IMG/VR virus record: IMGVR_UViG_3300006028_000010
Location: 1 to 64,000 of that record
Length of the DNA: 64,000 bases
Direction: 5' to 3' (one strand)
Source: a virus
Part shown: positions 40,362-49,417 of the stretch, piece by piece
Position numbering within the stretch: position 1 is the stretch's first letter
Layout of the letters: every line of letters begins with the position of its first letter
Notes under the pieces: generated by a model
Seen by the model: only the letters and a program-made list of their open reading frames with translations
What the model was told of the DNA's origin: nothing
The model's database searches: none
Position numbers and translations under genes: made by a program

Positions 40362-40549
40362 CGGTCACCGGTGGTGGTGAAGCTGGTGTTGACTGTGACG
40401 TAGCGCCAGGCGAACACACCGGCGGCGGTGATGAGGGCGACGGCGGGTGCCCATTTGGCGGCGTTGCGTAGGTGTGGGTGTTTGGGTTGTTGGGGGTGGA
40501 GTTGGTTGAGCGCGTCGCGGACGTGTCGGCGCGTTGTGCGTTTGCTCAA
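40358..40549 (-). CDS. Small protein with one membrane helix
   Basis: 63 residues from TTG 40549 with an excellent GGAAGGA site; basic N-terminus (SKRTTRRHVRDALNQ) and helix (APAVALITAAGVFAWRYV). The same frame is open to ATG 40738 and codes plausible protein (GPGLIVLNPGADDPVYGVIV), so a 127-residue form is an alternative. Confidence 0.5.
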   Translation of the reverse strand: MSKRTTRRHVRDALNQLHPQQPKHPHLRNAAKWAPAVALITAAGVFAWRYVTVNTSFTTTGDR

Positions 40550-40798
40550 GTGTGTTCCTTCCGGGCCCGGCTCTCTGTTTGTGGTAGTTGGCTCGCCGGT
40601 CGGGGCGGTGGTGGCTGGCCATTTAACCGAGGTGGTCCAAGTCTCTCGCCGGTTGGACACGATGACCCCGTAAACCGGGTCGTCCGCTCCGGGATTGAGG
40701 ACGATGAGCCCAGGGCCGCCCTGGGGTAGCGCGCCCATCTCACTGTCCGGGGCGCGGGGTATTTGACAACTGGGTGTCTTTCCGTCTGGTCGTGGGTC

Positions 40799-40832
40799 GG
40801 TCGCGTGCCGCTCAGACGAGGGACACGCGACC
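40799..40832 (-). terminator. Hairpin terminator after the Ig-like gene
   Basis: Perfect 9-base stem GGTCGCGTG / CACGCGACC with a 16-base loop, downstream of 40875-41168 on its transcribed strand. No T-run. Confidence 0.6.
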
Positions 40833-40874
40833 GACCTGGGGGAGGATCTTTTAACCCGACCTAGCTGGGTGTTT

Positions 40875-41168
40875 TTACTGAGCGACGGGCGCACCGGTGG
40901 TGATCGTGAGGCTCGTGGCGTCACCAGCGGTCACATCGACCGCCAACGTGCCTTGAAGATCCCCACCGGGACTGTCGGGCCAGTCCGCTGTGATCACGGT
41001 AGAGCCTGGGTTGCCGGCGACGACCCAGACTGTGCCGTCCGGGTCTGTGGTGATCGTGGCGATCGTGGGGTCTGCTGAGGTGAAGGTGACGTCGGTAACG
41101 GAAGCGGTGACTTGACCTTTCGCGTCTTCAGCGGTGACGGTGATCGGCGCTTTTTCGGTGTCTTTCAT
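40875..41168 (-). CDS. Ig-like (BIG2-type) virion or surface protein
   Basis: 97 residues from ATG 41168 with a perfect AAGGAG site. Repetitive beta-strand sequence (VTFTSADPTIATITTDPDGT, then VWVVAGNPGSTVITADW) matches bacterial Ig-like group 2. Likely decorates the virion or binds carbohydrate. The same frame continues open upstream to about 41390 with coherent sequence (AALSHRNDFGPCNPRRVLRT), so a longer or separate upstream gene is possible. Confidence 0.7.
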   Translation of the reverse strand: MKDTEKAPITVTAEDAKGQVTASVTDVTFTSADPTIATITTDPDGTVWVVAGNPGSTVITADWPDSPGGDLQGTLAVDVTAGDATSLTITTGAPVAQ

Positions 41169-41420
41169 CGTGTCTCCTTCGTTGTTTGTTGGTTGCCTGG
41201 TTGTTTGGTCAATCGTTGGTCCGCGGTTGAGGGTGAGTCGGATGGGTGCGGTGAGCCAGCAGAAGTAGAGGTTCGCGGTGCGCAGCACCCGGCGTGGGTT
41301 GCATGGCCCGAAGTCGTTTCTGTGTGAGAGCGCCGCGTACATGAGCGCGTAGTTACGTTCATCGCTGTAGTCGGTGATCCCTGATCCCTCCCTTCGCGAG
41401 TTCTGGTGTGTCGGGAGGTT

Positions 41421-41466
41421 ACTTCCCGCTGGGGGTGAGGCCGGTGGCGGCGAACCAGTTGGGCAT
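41421..41466 (-). CDS. 15-residue micro-ORF
   Basis: MPNWFAATGLTPSGK with an AAAGGGA site, starting three bases after the stop of the cysteine-protease-like gene. May be a leader for the following open frame. Note that the nearest boundaries give 45 coding bases plus one. Confidence 0.25.
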
Positions 41467-41468
41467 GG

Positions 41469-42422
41469 TCAGATCCCTTTAGCCCGTCGCCAGGTGTTGA
41501 TGGCGTCGGCGATGTTCTGCGTCCACGGATGCCAGCCCTGCGTCGCCCAGGGTCCGACAGCGGTGACGAGGGCCTGGTCGGCGGCGTCAACAACAGGCGT
41601 GGGGGTTGGTGTGGGGGTTGGTGCGACAGGGAACGGTCCAGGCTGCCCGGTCAACTGCTGGAACGCGGCATTAAGCGCCACCACGTCCAGCCCTTGCGGG
41701 GCCTTATTAGCGCTGATCCACTCAAATGAGACCGGAGCCCACGCTTCTTCCATATAACGCGCCCAGAACCTGGGGGTAACATGTTGCAATCGTCCCCATG
41801 TCGTTACCACCAAATCCTGCCCGTTCACGTTGCAACCTAGATGGACGCAGTGACCACCAGCAATACCCCCGTCATTAGGGACCACATCCCAGGGTTGCCC
41901 GTTGCGGAATTGCTGAAGGGCGGAGTTGGGGCAGTTGAGGCCCACATAGAGTCCACCGAATAGATACAACGCGGCTTTGAGTTCGACCAAGTCCGTGACG
42001 TTGATCTCAAAAAACGCGCCGATCCTGTGCCCGCCGATCCCGGTTTTGCGCCAGATGTTGAGGCAGTCCTGCATTACCGCGCCGCTGTCACTGCTGGGAT
42101 TGTTTGGATTGTACCCGGAGCACAGTTCGTAGAAGGTGAGGACATCCTGGTCTGTCGGTGTTGCGGTCACACCGGAACCATACGTAGTCCACGCCTCGGT
42201 GCAGTGGCATGCGGCTGATGCTGTGCAGCACCCGAGACGGTCGTTCAACGCCATCGGCCACGTTTTCACCGACGACAGATAATCAACAGTTGGGGGAACT
42301 TGGCCGGTGTACTCGGCTCTAAGGAACGGGCTGAGCCTAAGCCGAGGCTTCGTTGGGTCGTTCGGTAAACGACCGAATTTCAATTCTGGGTAGTGAGTAC
42401 CAATATGTGGGGGTGTTGGCAT
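41469..42422 (-). CDS. Papain-like cysteine protease-fold protein
   Basis: 317 residues from ATG 42422 with AAGGGG upstream. MALNDRLGCCTASAACHCTE resembles the active-site Cys helix of C1-type proteins (normally Q-x-L-G-x-C-T-x-N-A), and GGHCVHLGC supplies the His. The usual Asn is not obvious, and the oxyanion Gln is replaced by Asn. C-terminus is a Pro/Thr linker plus a helical segment ending WRRAKGI. Located by the lysin; may cleave host surface protein or peptidoglycan crosslinks. Confidence 0.65.
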   Translation of the reverse strand: MPTPPHIGTHYPELKFGRLPNDPTKPRLRLSPFLRAEYTGQVPPTVDYLSSVKTWPMALNDRLGCCTASAACHCTEAWTTYGSGVTATPTDQDVLTFYELCSGYNPNNPSSDSGAVMQDCLNIWRKTGIGGHRIGAFFEINVTDLVELKAALYLFGGLYVGLNCPNSALQQFRNGQPWDVVPNDGGIAGGHCVHLGCNVNGQDLVVTTWGRLQHVTPRFWARYMEEAWAPVSFEWISANKAPQGLDVVALNAAFQQLTGQPGPFPVAPTPTPTPTPVVDAADQALVTAVGPWATQGWHPWTQNIADAINTWRRAKGI

Positions 42423-42474
42423 TGTGACCCCTTCGCATGTTGAGTGGTCCGACGCGGAATACCGCACCAGGTGG

Positions 42475-43230
42475 TTATCCTTTGAAGCCGGCGCGGGTTA
42501 ACGCTGCGATGGTCTGGGGTCCGATGTCTCTACCGTCCGCGCCGGTGATGCCCACTCGCCGCTGAAATTCGGCGATGACCGCTCGGGTCATGTCCCCGTA
42601 GTATCCGGTCACTGGTAGTTTGCTGTATGACGCGTAGTTCGCGTTGAGCCAGGTTTGTAGGCGCCGGATTTCGTCGCTGGTCTGGCCGTAGTGCATCTCA
42701 ATGATCGGGCCTGGCTGCGGTGGCGGCGGCGGGTGGTTGCCGCCCGGGTTGGCGTACGCCATGAACACGTCCCACGGGAAATTCGGGCCGGGGTCGGTGT
42801 GCGTTCCATCGTTTTTTCCGAGGGTCCAGTCCCAGTGCCCGCAGATACCTGAGTGGTCCGCGCCGACTTGCGCTGGGGTGAGTTTCACCGCCGGGATGCC
42901 CCACTTGGCGCACCATGCGCGGGCGACGGCGGCGGCGGAGCGGAGCATCCGGTCGTGGGCTAGCCATTCGGAGCGGGGCCATTTCGCGAACCCTGTGAAG
43001 CAAACTTGGAGTGATCTGTGGTTGCCGGACAGCATCGCCCATGCTGCGACGTCGTCGGGTAGGTATTGGATGGTGGTGGTGTCGTCGACGATGACGTGGT
43101 AGGAGGCTTCGACGCCTGGCTGGTCCAAGTAGTTGACTAGGCCCGCTGCTGTGGTCGCGCCTTCCGCAGTGTGCACGCTGATGAGGCTGATGGGGGTGCC
43201 TTGGCGGTTTTCGCAGCCTCGGGGTATCAC
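42475..43230 (-). CDS. Endolysin: amidase with peptidoglycan-binding domain
   Basis: 251 residues from GTG 43230 with AAGGA upstream. Residues 1-150: Amidase_2 fold with zinc ligands in SVHTAEG and CGHWDW and HTDPGPNFPW. Residues 170-250: PG_binding_1 repeat (SDEIRRLQTWLNANY, VTGYYGDMTRAVIAEFQRRV). N-acetylmuramoyl-L-alanine amidase that digests the cell wall for phage release. GTGA-coupled to the holin-like gene. Confidence 0.92.
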   Translation of the reverse strand: MIPRGCENRQGTPISLISVHTAEGATTAAGLVNYLDQPGVEASYHVIVDDTTTIQYLPDDVAAWAMLSGNHRSLQVCFTGFAKWPRSEWLAHDRMLRSAAAVARAWCAKWGIPAVKLTPAQVGADHSGICGHWDWTLGKNDGTHTDPGPNFPWDVFMAYANPGGNHPPPPPQPGPIIEMHYGQTSDEIRRLQTWLNANYASYSKLPVTGYYGDMTRAVIAEFQRRVGITGADGRDIGPQTIAALTRAGFKG

Positions 43231-43442
43231 CGGAGGTGTCCTTGAGGTGGCGGCGCTGGGGGTGTGTTGGGTATTTGGTGTACGCCGAGCGCGCCGAGCG
43301 CGGCGGTGGCGATGATGAGCCATCCGGCGGTGGTGAATCCGCCGGCGATGTTGACGGCTTGCGCGGCGGTGAGTGCGGCGAAGAGGACCGCGACCACGGT
43401 TTTCGAGTAAGGGCGTAGGTCCCACGCGGGCGGGCTGGGCAC
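43227..43442 (-). CDS. Holin-like membrane protein
   Basis: 71 residues from GTG 43442 with GGGAG nine bases upstream. Two hydrophobic helices (KTVVAVLFAALTAAQAVNI, then AGWLIIATAALGALGV) and a Pro-rich tail, directly before and coupled to the endolysin. Likely forms the hole for lysin export. Confidence 0.75.
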   Translation of the reverse strand: MPSPPAWDLRPYSKTVVAVLFAALTAAQAVNIAGGFTTAGWLIIATAALGALGVHQIPNTPPAPPPQGHLR

Positions 43443-43457
43443 AAGGATCACTCCCGG

Positions 43458-43850
43458 TTAGTGGGTGATGAGGGGGTCGAGGGCGACGGTGCCTTCGGCG
43501 AGGCACGCTGGTTCGTCTTGGGCGTGGGTGAGGAAGCAGTCCCAGGACGCGAGCCCGGGGAAGGTGAGCGCGGCGGTTTGCGCGCCGGTGATGACCAGCG
43601 TCAGGGTTGAGGTGAGGGTGACCGTGGAGTAGGTCAAAGCGGCGGCGCCGGTCTCTTCCCCGGGGGTGGTGTTCCATTCGAACAGGGCCGGGCCGCCACC
43701 GGCCCGGATTTGGGCGCGTGCCCCGTATCCGGTGGGGTCGGTGATGGCTGCGCCTAGCCGGTCGACGACGGTGAGGGTGATCACGGCCCCGGCGCCCTGT
43801 TTGAGGACCAGGTTGAGGTTGAGGATCGTCGGCGCGAGAAGGGTGGACAC
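43458..43850 (-). CDS. LtfC-like beta-sandwich tail protein
   Basis: 130 residues. VLKQGAGAVITLTVVDRLGA, then beta strands and LTFPGLASWDCFLTH match small beta-sandwich domains found in actinophage tails (LtfC/p132 type). Likely minor tail or fibre-tip protein. Confidence 0.6.
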   Translation of the reverse strand: MSTLLAPTILNLNLVLKQGAGAVITLTVVDRLGAAITDPTGYGARAQIRAGGGPALFEWNTTPGEETGAAALTYSTVTLTSTLTLVITGAQTAALTFPGLASWDCFLTHAQDEPACLAEGTVALDPLITH

Positions 43851-43865
43851 GGGGGGCTCCTCGCG

Positions 43866-46310
43866 TTAGACGTACGCGGCGGATGGGGCGGTGGGGGTGT
43901 CGGCGAGTGCTGCGGTGGCGCACCCGGTTGTTGATTCGGTGGTGGTGTTGGTGGCCGAGGCGGCGACGATTGTGACGCGGCCGTTGGTTGCGGTGGCTGC
44001 GCCGGCGAGGGCGGCGGTGATGCTGTGGTTCCCGACCAGTTCGGCGTTGGACACGCCGCTACTGGTGACGACCAGTTCCCCGTTGGTGGCGGAGCTGAGG
44101 ATCGTGACCCGGCCGTTGATTCCAGCTGCGGTGACGCTGATGCCACCGGCGGTGGCCAGCGGGGGCCAGGCCGCGGGGTGGGAAACCACCGCGTGTCCGT
44201 GGGCGTTGTCGGCGCTGGCGGCGATGTCGTCGCTGACTGGCCGTGCTTGGGTGGTGAGCCAACGAATGGCGGTGTCGGTGGTGGTGGCAGCGTCTGCGGC
44301 GAGGGAGAGCAGGGGGGCGCGGTAATAGGCGCTGGACACAACGTCAGCGGCGACGGCTTGGTCGGTGCTGGTGTCACGAAGCAGGTCTTGTGTACGGGTC
44401 GTGGTGTCGTCGCCAGCCCCGGTGATGTCGGTGGCGGCGCGGTAGGTTACCCCGGACGCGGCACCGGCCGTGTCCGTTGCGGTGGCGGCGTCGCTGACCA
44501 CCCGGCTGCTGACGGTGGCCGCGCTGGCGCTGTCCCCAGCGGGAGCGGTATCGCCGCTGGCTACCCGATTGCTGATGGTCGCGCTGGCGGCGCTGTCCAA
44601 AGCCGAAGCGGTGTCGTTGACCACCCGGCTGCTGACGGTGGTCGCGCTGGTGCTGCTTTCCCCAGAGGAAGCGGTATCGCTGATCGGGCGCCCGGCACCC
44701 GTAACGGGAGTAACAACATCGGCGGAGGTCGCGGTGTCGGCGCGGTCGCGTGCCGCAGTGTTTGACCGGGTTGCGGCGTCGCTGGTGACAGCGGCGTCAC
44801 CAAGGGCGCGGTCTTGGAGACCGCTAGATGATGAGGTGCTGACGAATTCCGTGGCGGGCGCGGTGCCCGATGTTTCGCGTAACACGATCAGGGCGCGACC
44901 GGCGCCGTCTGCGGCGGTGCCGCTGTCCGTGACAGCGCGGGTAACGGTCAGACCGCGGCTGGTGGCTTCTACGAATGCTGCTGTGGAATCGGCGGTGCTG
45001 CGGGCAAGGGACCGCGGGGAGCGGGTTGCGGTGTCAGCGGTATTCGCCGAGTCGGCGCAGCCGCGTACCCGGGTGGGGATACTGCGGGCGGCAACGTCGA
45101 GGAAAGCGGCTGCCGTGTCCGGGGTGGCGCGGGCCTCAGATAGCGGCGAGTGAACGGCGGTGTCCGCGGCAGCGGCGATGTCAGCGGCAACACGCGCCCG
45201 GACCGGGGCGCTACGCGCGGTCGTGTCAGCGCCCAACGCGCTCTCAACGGTGGCTCTGCCGAAAGCCTGGGTTGCGCGGCTTTCGGTGTCCGCGCCCGCA
45301 GCGGTGTTGTCCGTGGCCACGCGAACCAGGGCGAAGGCGCGGGACGAGGCGTCTGAGGCGGTCGCGGTGTCCAGCGACGCGATGCGGACTTTGGTGCCAG
45401 CGCTGCGGGTAACGCTATCGGTGGCCGTGGTGATGTCAGTGCTGACCCGCGCCCAGGTGGCGCCGCCGCGGGTGGCGCCGTCCGCGGCTGTCGCCGTGTC
45501 CGGGGCGGCGCGGGTACTAGATCGCGATGAGCGGGCCGCGGTGTCAGCGACGGCAGCGCTATCAGCAACGGAACGCGCCCAGCCCACGAGTGCGCGGCCA
45601 ATCGCATCAACAACAGGTGCGCTGTCAATACCCAACCTGGGTAGAACCGGAGTTGCCCGGGTGGCGGTTTCCGTTGCTTGCGCGGTGTCCGCAATGACCG
45701 CTCGGATCAGGGCGAAGGCGCGGGCCACGGCGTCGGTGGTGGGCGCCTGATCTGAAGTAGTACGCGATTTGGCGGCGCCGCAGGTCACAGCGTCCGTGGC
45801 TGTCGCAGTGTCGGCGCGGGCACGGGTGAAACTCAGCGCCGAGCGGGCGGGGGCATCCGACGCGGCGGACGTGTCCCCAGCAGCCCCGGCTTTAACCGAA
45901 ACCCGTGTCGCGGTGTCCGTTGCGGTGGCGGTGTCCGTCGTGACGCGGGTGAGGGTTGACGCTGCCCGGCTGGTGGCGTCAACAGCGCCGCCAATGTCCG
46001 TGGCGGCGCGGGAACCCGCAGCGCCCCGGGTTGCCGCGTCGGTGCCCGTCGTTGCGTCCGCGACGGTGCGGGTGACTTGAGTGGTTCTCCCCGCCGCGTC
46101 GGTAGCTGGCGCGTTTTCGCCGTCAGGGCGGGTTTTTAATCCTGCGACCCCGGTGACGGAATCCGTCGCTAGGGTCGTATCAACCACGGTCCGGGTTTTC
46201 GCGGCAAACCTTGACACGGAATCAGTCGCTGACGCCGTATCGGTTGCCGTCGCAGTAACAGTGCGCGCCGCTAGGGGAAGCCAGTGAGCGTGATAATGCT
46301 TGACCGCCAC
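43866..46310 (-). CDS. Giant 20-residue-repeat virion protein 1
   Basis: 814 residues from GTG 46310 (GGGGG upstream; TTG 46316 also possible). About 30 degenerate tandem repeats near 20 residues long with the pattern R-x-x-D-[TS]-A-x-A-x-D-[AT]-x-x-R. A C-terminal region begins at AWPPLATAGG and has its own NGRVTI/NGELVV repeats. Very low complexity: Ala, Thr, Asp and Arg dominate. Placed among tail genes, it is probably a long fibre or shaft. Paralogue at 50191-53181. No named family recognised. Confidence 0.7.
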   Translation of the reverse strand: MAVKHYHAHWLPLAARTVTATATDTASATDSVSRFAAKTRTVVDTTLATDSVTGVAGLKTRPDGENAPATDAAGRTTQVTRTVADATTGTDAATRGAAGSRAATDIGGAVDATSRAASTLTRVTTDTATATDTATRVSVKAGAAGDTSAASDAPARSALSFTRARADTATATDAVTCGAAKSRTTSDQAPTTDAVARAFALIRAVIADTAQATETATRATPVLPRLGIDSAPVVDAIGRALVGWARSVADSAAVADTAARSSRSSTRAAPDTATAADGATRGGATWARVSTDITTATDSVTRSAGTKVRIASLDTATASDASSRAFALVRVATDNTAAGADTESRATQAFGRATVESALGADTTARSAPVRARVAADIAAAADTAVHSPLSEARATPDTAAAFLDVAARSIPTRVRGCADSANTADTATRSPRSLARSTADSTAAFVEATSRGLTVTRAVTDSGTAADGAGRALIVLRETSGTAPATEFVSTSSSSGLQDRALGDAAVTSDAATRSNTAARDRADTATSADVVTPVTGAGRPISDTASSGESSTSATTVSSRVVNDTASALDSAASATISNRVASGDTAPAGDSASAATVSSRVVSDAATATDTAGAASGVTYRAATDITGAGDDTTTRTQDLLRDTSTDQAVAADVVSSAYYRAPLLSLAADAATTTDTAIRWLTTQARPVSDDIAASADNAHGHAVVSHPAAWPPLATAGGISVTAAGINGRVTILSSATNGELVVTSSGVSNAELVGNHSITAALAGAATATNGRVTIVAASATNTTTESTTGCATAALADTPTAPSAAYV

Positions 46311-46331
46311 GGTCAACCCCCGGAGGTCAGG

Positions 46332-46988
46332 TCAGTCCAATGTGAGCACGCACCATGGGTACGCTCGCCCGGTGCCAGCGGTTTGTTTAAGGATGAACGT
46401 GGCCCCCTGGTTGGACGACACCGGAACGGTTTCGATGATGGGGACACCGAGCGTGTTAGCGAATGTCTGATAATACTGGTCCCGCAGGGTGCCGGCCGCC
46501 AGTACGGGTGTTTGTACATGCAATTCCAGAATATCCCCGGATGCCATCGCCGCGAGGTCAACACGCAGCACCCGCGTTTTGTTGGTGCTGGGCGCCGCCA
46601 ATGTGTGCGAGGTGCCGATTACTGCGGTTTGGGTGCCAGATGATTCGACCGCCGGGACGAGGCCCGTAGTAAGTATCGTCCACGGATATGCTTTGGCTGC
46701 GCCCGCGGTTTGTTTAAGGGTGACCGTCAAACCCTGGTTAGCGGTAACCGGGATGGTTTCAACGATCGGAACACCGGGCGCGTGGAAATAAGTCTGATAT
46801 AACTGATCGCCCACTGCGCCAGCGGCGAGTACCGCTGACTTGAGGCGAACCTCAATCGTGTCACCGGCCACCATCGCACCGCGATCAATCCGCAGCAACC
46901 GGCACTGACTAGTGCTCGGCGTCGCCAGCGTATGCTCAGTACCTATGACTGTTGTTTGGGTGCTCGATGACTCGACGGTAAGGGTCAT
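46332..46988 (-). CDS. Virion protein with internal duplication
   Basis: 218 residues made of two tandem copies of about 105 residues, each containing VESSxTQTxVIGTxHTLAxPS, GDQLYQTY or RDQYYQTF, and LKQTAGxxxAYPW. Likely a structural domain of the tail fibre complex. Confidence 0.7.
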   Translation of the reverse strand: MTLTVESSSTQTTVIGTEHTLATPSTSQCRLLRIDRGAMVAGDTIEVRLKSAVLAAGAVGDQLYQTYFHAPGVPIVETIPVTANQGLTVTLKQTAGAAKAYPWTILTTGLVPAVESSGTQTAVIGTSHTLAAPSTNKTRVLRVDLAAMASGDILELHVQTPVLAAGTLRDQYYQTFANTLGVPIIETVPVSSNQGATFILKQTAGTGRAYPWCVLTLD

Positions 46989-47812
46989 CAGCCGAATCCC
47001 GTCAGCGTGATGTTAGGCCGCGAGGCGGTGGAAATCGACGTGCACTGGTAACGCGCCGCGAGGCTAATGCCCGCAGGAATGTCCACGGGGAATAGCAGCG
47101 GTCTCCCGCAGTTGATCTCTTCATTCACGGACACAGAAAACGGCAGGTCCGGGATGATGACCCCGGGGGTGGCGCCCGTTCCAATGTCCAACAAGCCATC
47201 CCCCGCGGTCGCCGTCGTGGTGGGCGGTGAGCTGATGCCTACCAGCATCCAGCGAGCGGGGGCGGTGGTCGTGGCGATGGCTGTCCACGCCGATTTGGTG
47301 TTGATCGCGGTGGGTGCGGCGATCGCGGTTCCGGTGCTGGATGCGGTGACCGCCCCGTAGGTCACCGCCCGGTGCGCGGCCTCGATGCCCTGCCCCCCAC
47401 CGAAAAGGCGGATGGCGAACGTGTTTGCTTTGCTGGCAACCGCGGAACGGACTCGCATTACCACGCGGCTACCGATAGGGATGTACAGCGGGAATGACCA
47501 GGATGCGAACGCTACCGATCCGCCGAACGCGATATCTTGGCTGATGGCGACCTCAGCTCCGGATGCTCCCCGACCTAGGTCTAGTAGTGCCTGAGTGTTG
47601 CTGGCCGCTACCGCCCATCCGGTTTTTCCCATAAACAGCTCGACACCGAAGACCGGAAACGTGACCCCCGCGTGCAGCTGTATCCAGTTTCCTACCGCGT
47701 TAACCGTGGCTGAGGCTGTCACAGTCGTCATAAGCGAAGTGGTCGGGACGTGTCCGCCCATGCCGTTGCATCCCGCATCGGACACAAACCAGGGCACTAG
47801 CTCGACCCCCAC
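46988..47812 (-). CDS. Virion structural protein
   Basis: 274 residues from a GTG, mostly beta-strand (NWIQLHAGVTFPVFGVELF, SWSFPLYIPIGSRVVMRVRS) and ending SRPNITLTGFG, a C-terminus similar to other proteins of this array. Probable tail or fibre component. Confidence 0.65.
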   Translation of the reverse strand: MGVELVPWFVSDAGCNGMGGHVPTTSLMTTVTASATVNAVGNWIQLHAGVTFPVFGVELFMGKTGWAVAASNTQALLDLGRGASGAEVAISQDIAFGGSVAFASWSFPLYIPIGSRVVMRVRSAVASKANTFAIRLFGGGQGIEAAHRAVTYGAVTASSTGTAIAAPTAINTKSAWTAIATTTAPARWMLVGISSPPTTTATAGDGLLDIGTGATPGVIIPDLPFSVSVNEEINCGRPLLFPVDIPAGISLAARYQCTSISTASRPNITLTGFG

Positions 47813-48240
47813 CCGGCCTGCAAATCGATGTCCTGAAAATCGAACCGGTAGCGGTACGGCCCGAGCATCTGCCCGATCCGAGCCTGCATCGCTTGACTAT
47901 CGTTAGCGGAAAGTGAAGCCCATGCCGAGGTGAGTGTGGGGTCGGCAACCAGATCCACCACCCGGTCCACGAGAGTAGCGACAGGGGCGGCCACATAATT
48001 TCTCGCGGTGGTGTCCCAGATCAGTGAGGCGTCTGGTTCGTTACCTATTACTAAAACATCAGTACCGGACGGCAGAGGTAAATCCAGGGTGGTACCCAAA
48101 GAGAGCAGTTCACCCGTGGTCGTGTCATAGAGGGCGTACCAGAGGGTTTGCGGAACGGCAGTTATATTGTTGTAGGGGGTGATTTTTGCTTGGAGCGCGT
48201 AGCTGCGGCCTAAACGAGACAACTGAATCCCCCCCTGCAC
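47797..48240 (-). CDS. Virion-associated protein
   Basis: 147 residues from a GTG. Beta-rich start (RLGRSYALQAKITPYNNITA), helical C-terminus. Overlaps the next gene by 16 bases. Probable tail accessory protein. Confidence 0.6.
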   Translation of the reverse strand: MQGGIQLSRLGRSYALQAKITPYNNITAVPQTLWYALYDTTTGELLSLGTTLDLPLPSGTDVLVIGNEPDASLIWDTTARNYVAAPVATLVDRVVDLVADPTLTSAWASLSANDSQAMQARIGQMLGPYRYRFDFQDIDLQAGWGSS

Positions 48241-48279
48241 TGTTACTGTTGCGTGCGGTGGGCAACAGACCGTCCCCGA

Positions 48280-48780
48280 TCAACATTCTTGCCAGAGCAC
48301 CCATGTGTAACAATTGACGGCGACTGGGGCGGTGACCCGCACCCTCAAGAACTTGCTGACCGGGACTTGTGGTTCGTTGTCCAGTGGCCACTGGTAGCTG
48401 TATTGGTTGGTGGGCGCGATGAATTGTAAATCAAATTGCCGGGTGGCGGTGATGGTGCCTTCGGCGGTAGCGGTGTATCCGGTGGCTGTGGTGCCCAGTG
48501 TGACTAAAGATAGGGGAGCATTCGGGTCGTTGAACGCCTGCACCCCGGTGGAGGTGTGCGCGGTGACCGTGGCAGCCACGTCGGTTTGGAGTAGTTCACA
48601 TCGGATGGGGGTAGCGGCGGCGCTGCCGTCGAAGCTGATGGACCATGCTTTGATGGTGAGCGGCCGGGTCGCTGGGGTGGCGATTTGCAGCATCGTTTTG
48701 ATGGCGGAGCCGGTGGTGACCGGTGCGAACGCGGCGGTCGTGGGCATGGGGCCATTGCCGGCCCAGTACAGATCAGGCAC
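48280..48780 (-). CDS. Virion protein, small beta domain
   Basis: 166 residues from a GTG. Beta-rich with PLTIKAWSISFDGSAAATPIR and a C-terminal YTWVLWQEC. Similar in layout to 53264-53749, suggesting duplicated fibre modules. Confidence 0.6.
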   Translation of the reverse strand: MPDLYWAGNGPMPTTAAFAPVTTGSAIKTMLQIATPATRPLTIKAWSISFDGSAAATPIRCELLQTDVAATVTAHTSTGVQAFNDPNAPLSLVTLGTTATGYTATAEGTITATRQFDLQFIAPTNQYSYQWPLDNEPQVPVSKFLRVRVTAPVAVNCYTWVLWQEC

Positions 48781-48794
48781 CTTAGTCTACCCCA

Positions 48795-48839
48795 TTACCG
48801 ATAGTAAGATCGTCGGACGGCCTCTTGGGCAAAGAGTGT
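48795..48839 (-). other. In-frame C-terminal tail beyond a UGA stop
   Basis: Directly after the TGA of the gene at 48840 the same frame continues TLFAQEAVRRSYYR and ends in TAA. QEAVRRSYY also ends the protein at 49418 (QEAVRRSYYW), with mostly synonymous codon differences. Suggests readthrough or a recent nonsense change. An 18-codon ORF (MNTLCPRGRPTILLSVMG) also starts as ATGA over this stop. Confidence 0.6.
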
Positions 48840-49391
48840 TCATTCGCCTGGGTCGAGGCCGGCGATCGCGCTGAACACATTCGTCGGGACAGTGGAATTA
48901 ACGGTGAAATTGAGGTTGGTGTCCGTTTCCATCTTCTGCACCGTGCCGGTCGCGCCACCAACACCGTTACCAGGCCAAGGGATTGAGAACGTGGTGGTGC
49001 TCAACACCGTCACGACCCACGTACCGTTGGCGTTGGTGTTCACCGCGTGGTTGAGGACCTCCACCACATCACCGGAGGTGTATCCGTGTACTGGCGTGGT
49101 GATCACGATGGGGTTAGCGTTGGTCGATGACGTGATCGCAATTGGGGCGAACCACGACAGCGATAGCCCAGGGTCGGAGGCCACCGCCGCCACAAACGAC
49201 GGTAGATACGAGTCCGGGTTAACGAGGATCCGGTTAGCTAGTCGTCGACGCTTCCACCAAGCGTTGACGCTTAGTGTGCCTTGCGGTTCGGTGGATACGT
49301 TCATCGCGGCCTTGACCATCGCCGCTCGGATCCGTGCCTGGAATGACGCGTCGTTCACGAGCTGCGCGCCTTGACCTAGCGTCAACGCCAT
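48840..49391 (-). CDS. Virion protein with possible readthrough tail
   Basis: 183 residues. Helical N-terminus (LTLGQGAQLVNDASFQARIRA) like other actinophage head or tail proteins, then a beta domain containing VVEVLNHAVNTNANGTW. Stop TGA is followed in frame by a peptide shared with 49418-50083. Probable tail component. Confidence 0.65.
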   Translation of the reverse strand: MALTLGQGAQLVNDASFQARIRAAMVKAAMNVSTEPQGTLSVNAWWKRRRLANRILVNPDSYLPSFVAAVASDPGLSLSWFAPIAITSSTNANPIVITTPVHGYTSGDVVEVLNHAVNTNANGTWVVTVLSTTTFSIPWPGNGVGGATGTVQKMETDTNLNFTVNSTVPTNVFSAIAGLDPGE

Positions 49392-49417
49392 CGAGAACTC
49401 TCCTCATGCGGGCTCGA

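Noticed and set aside
44025-46287. Plus-strand open frames opposite the 814-residue repeat protein
   Set aside because: Same reason: shadows of a repeat gene with high GC at third positions.
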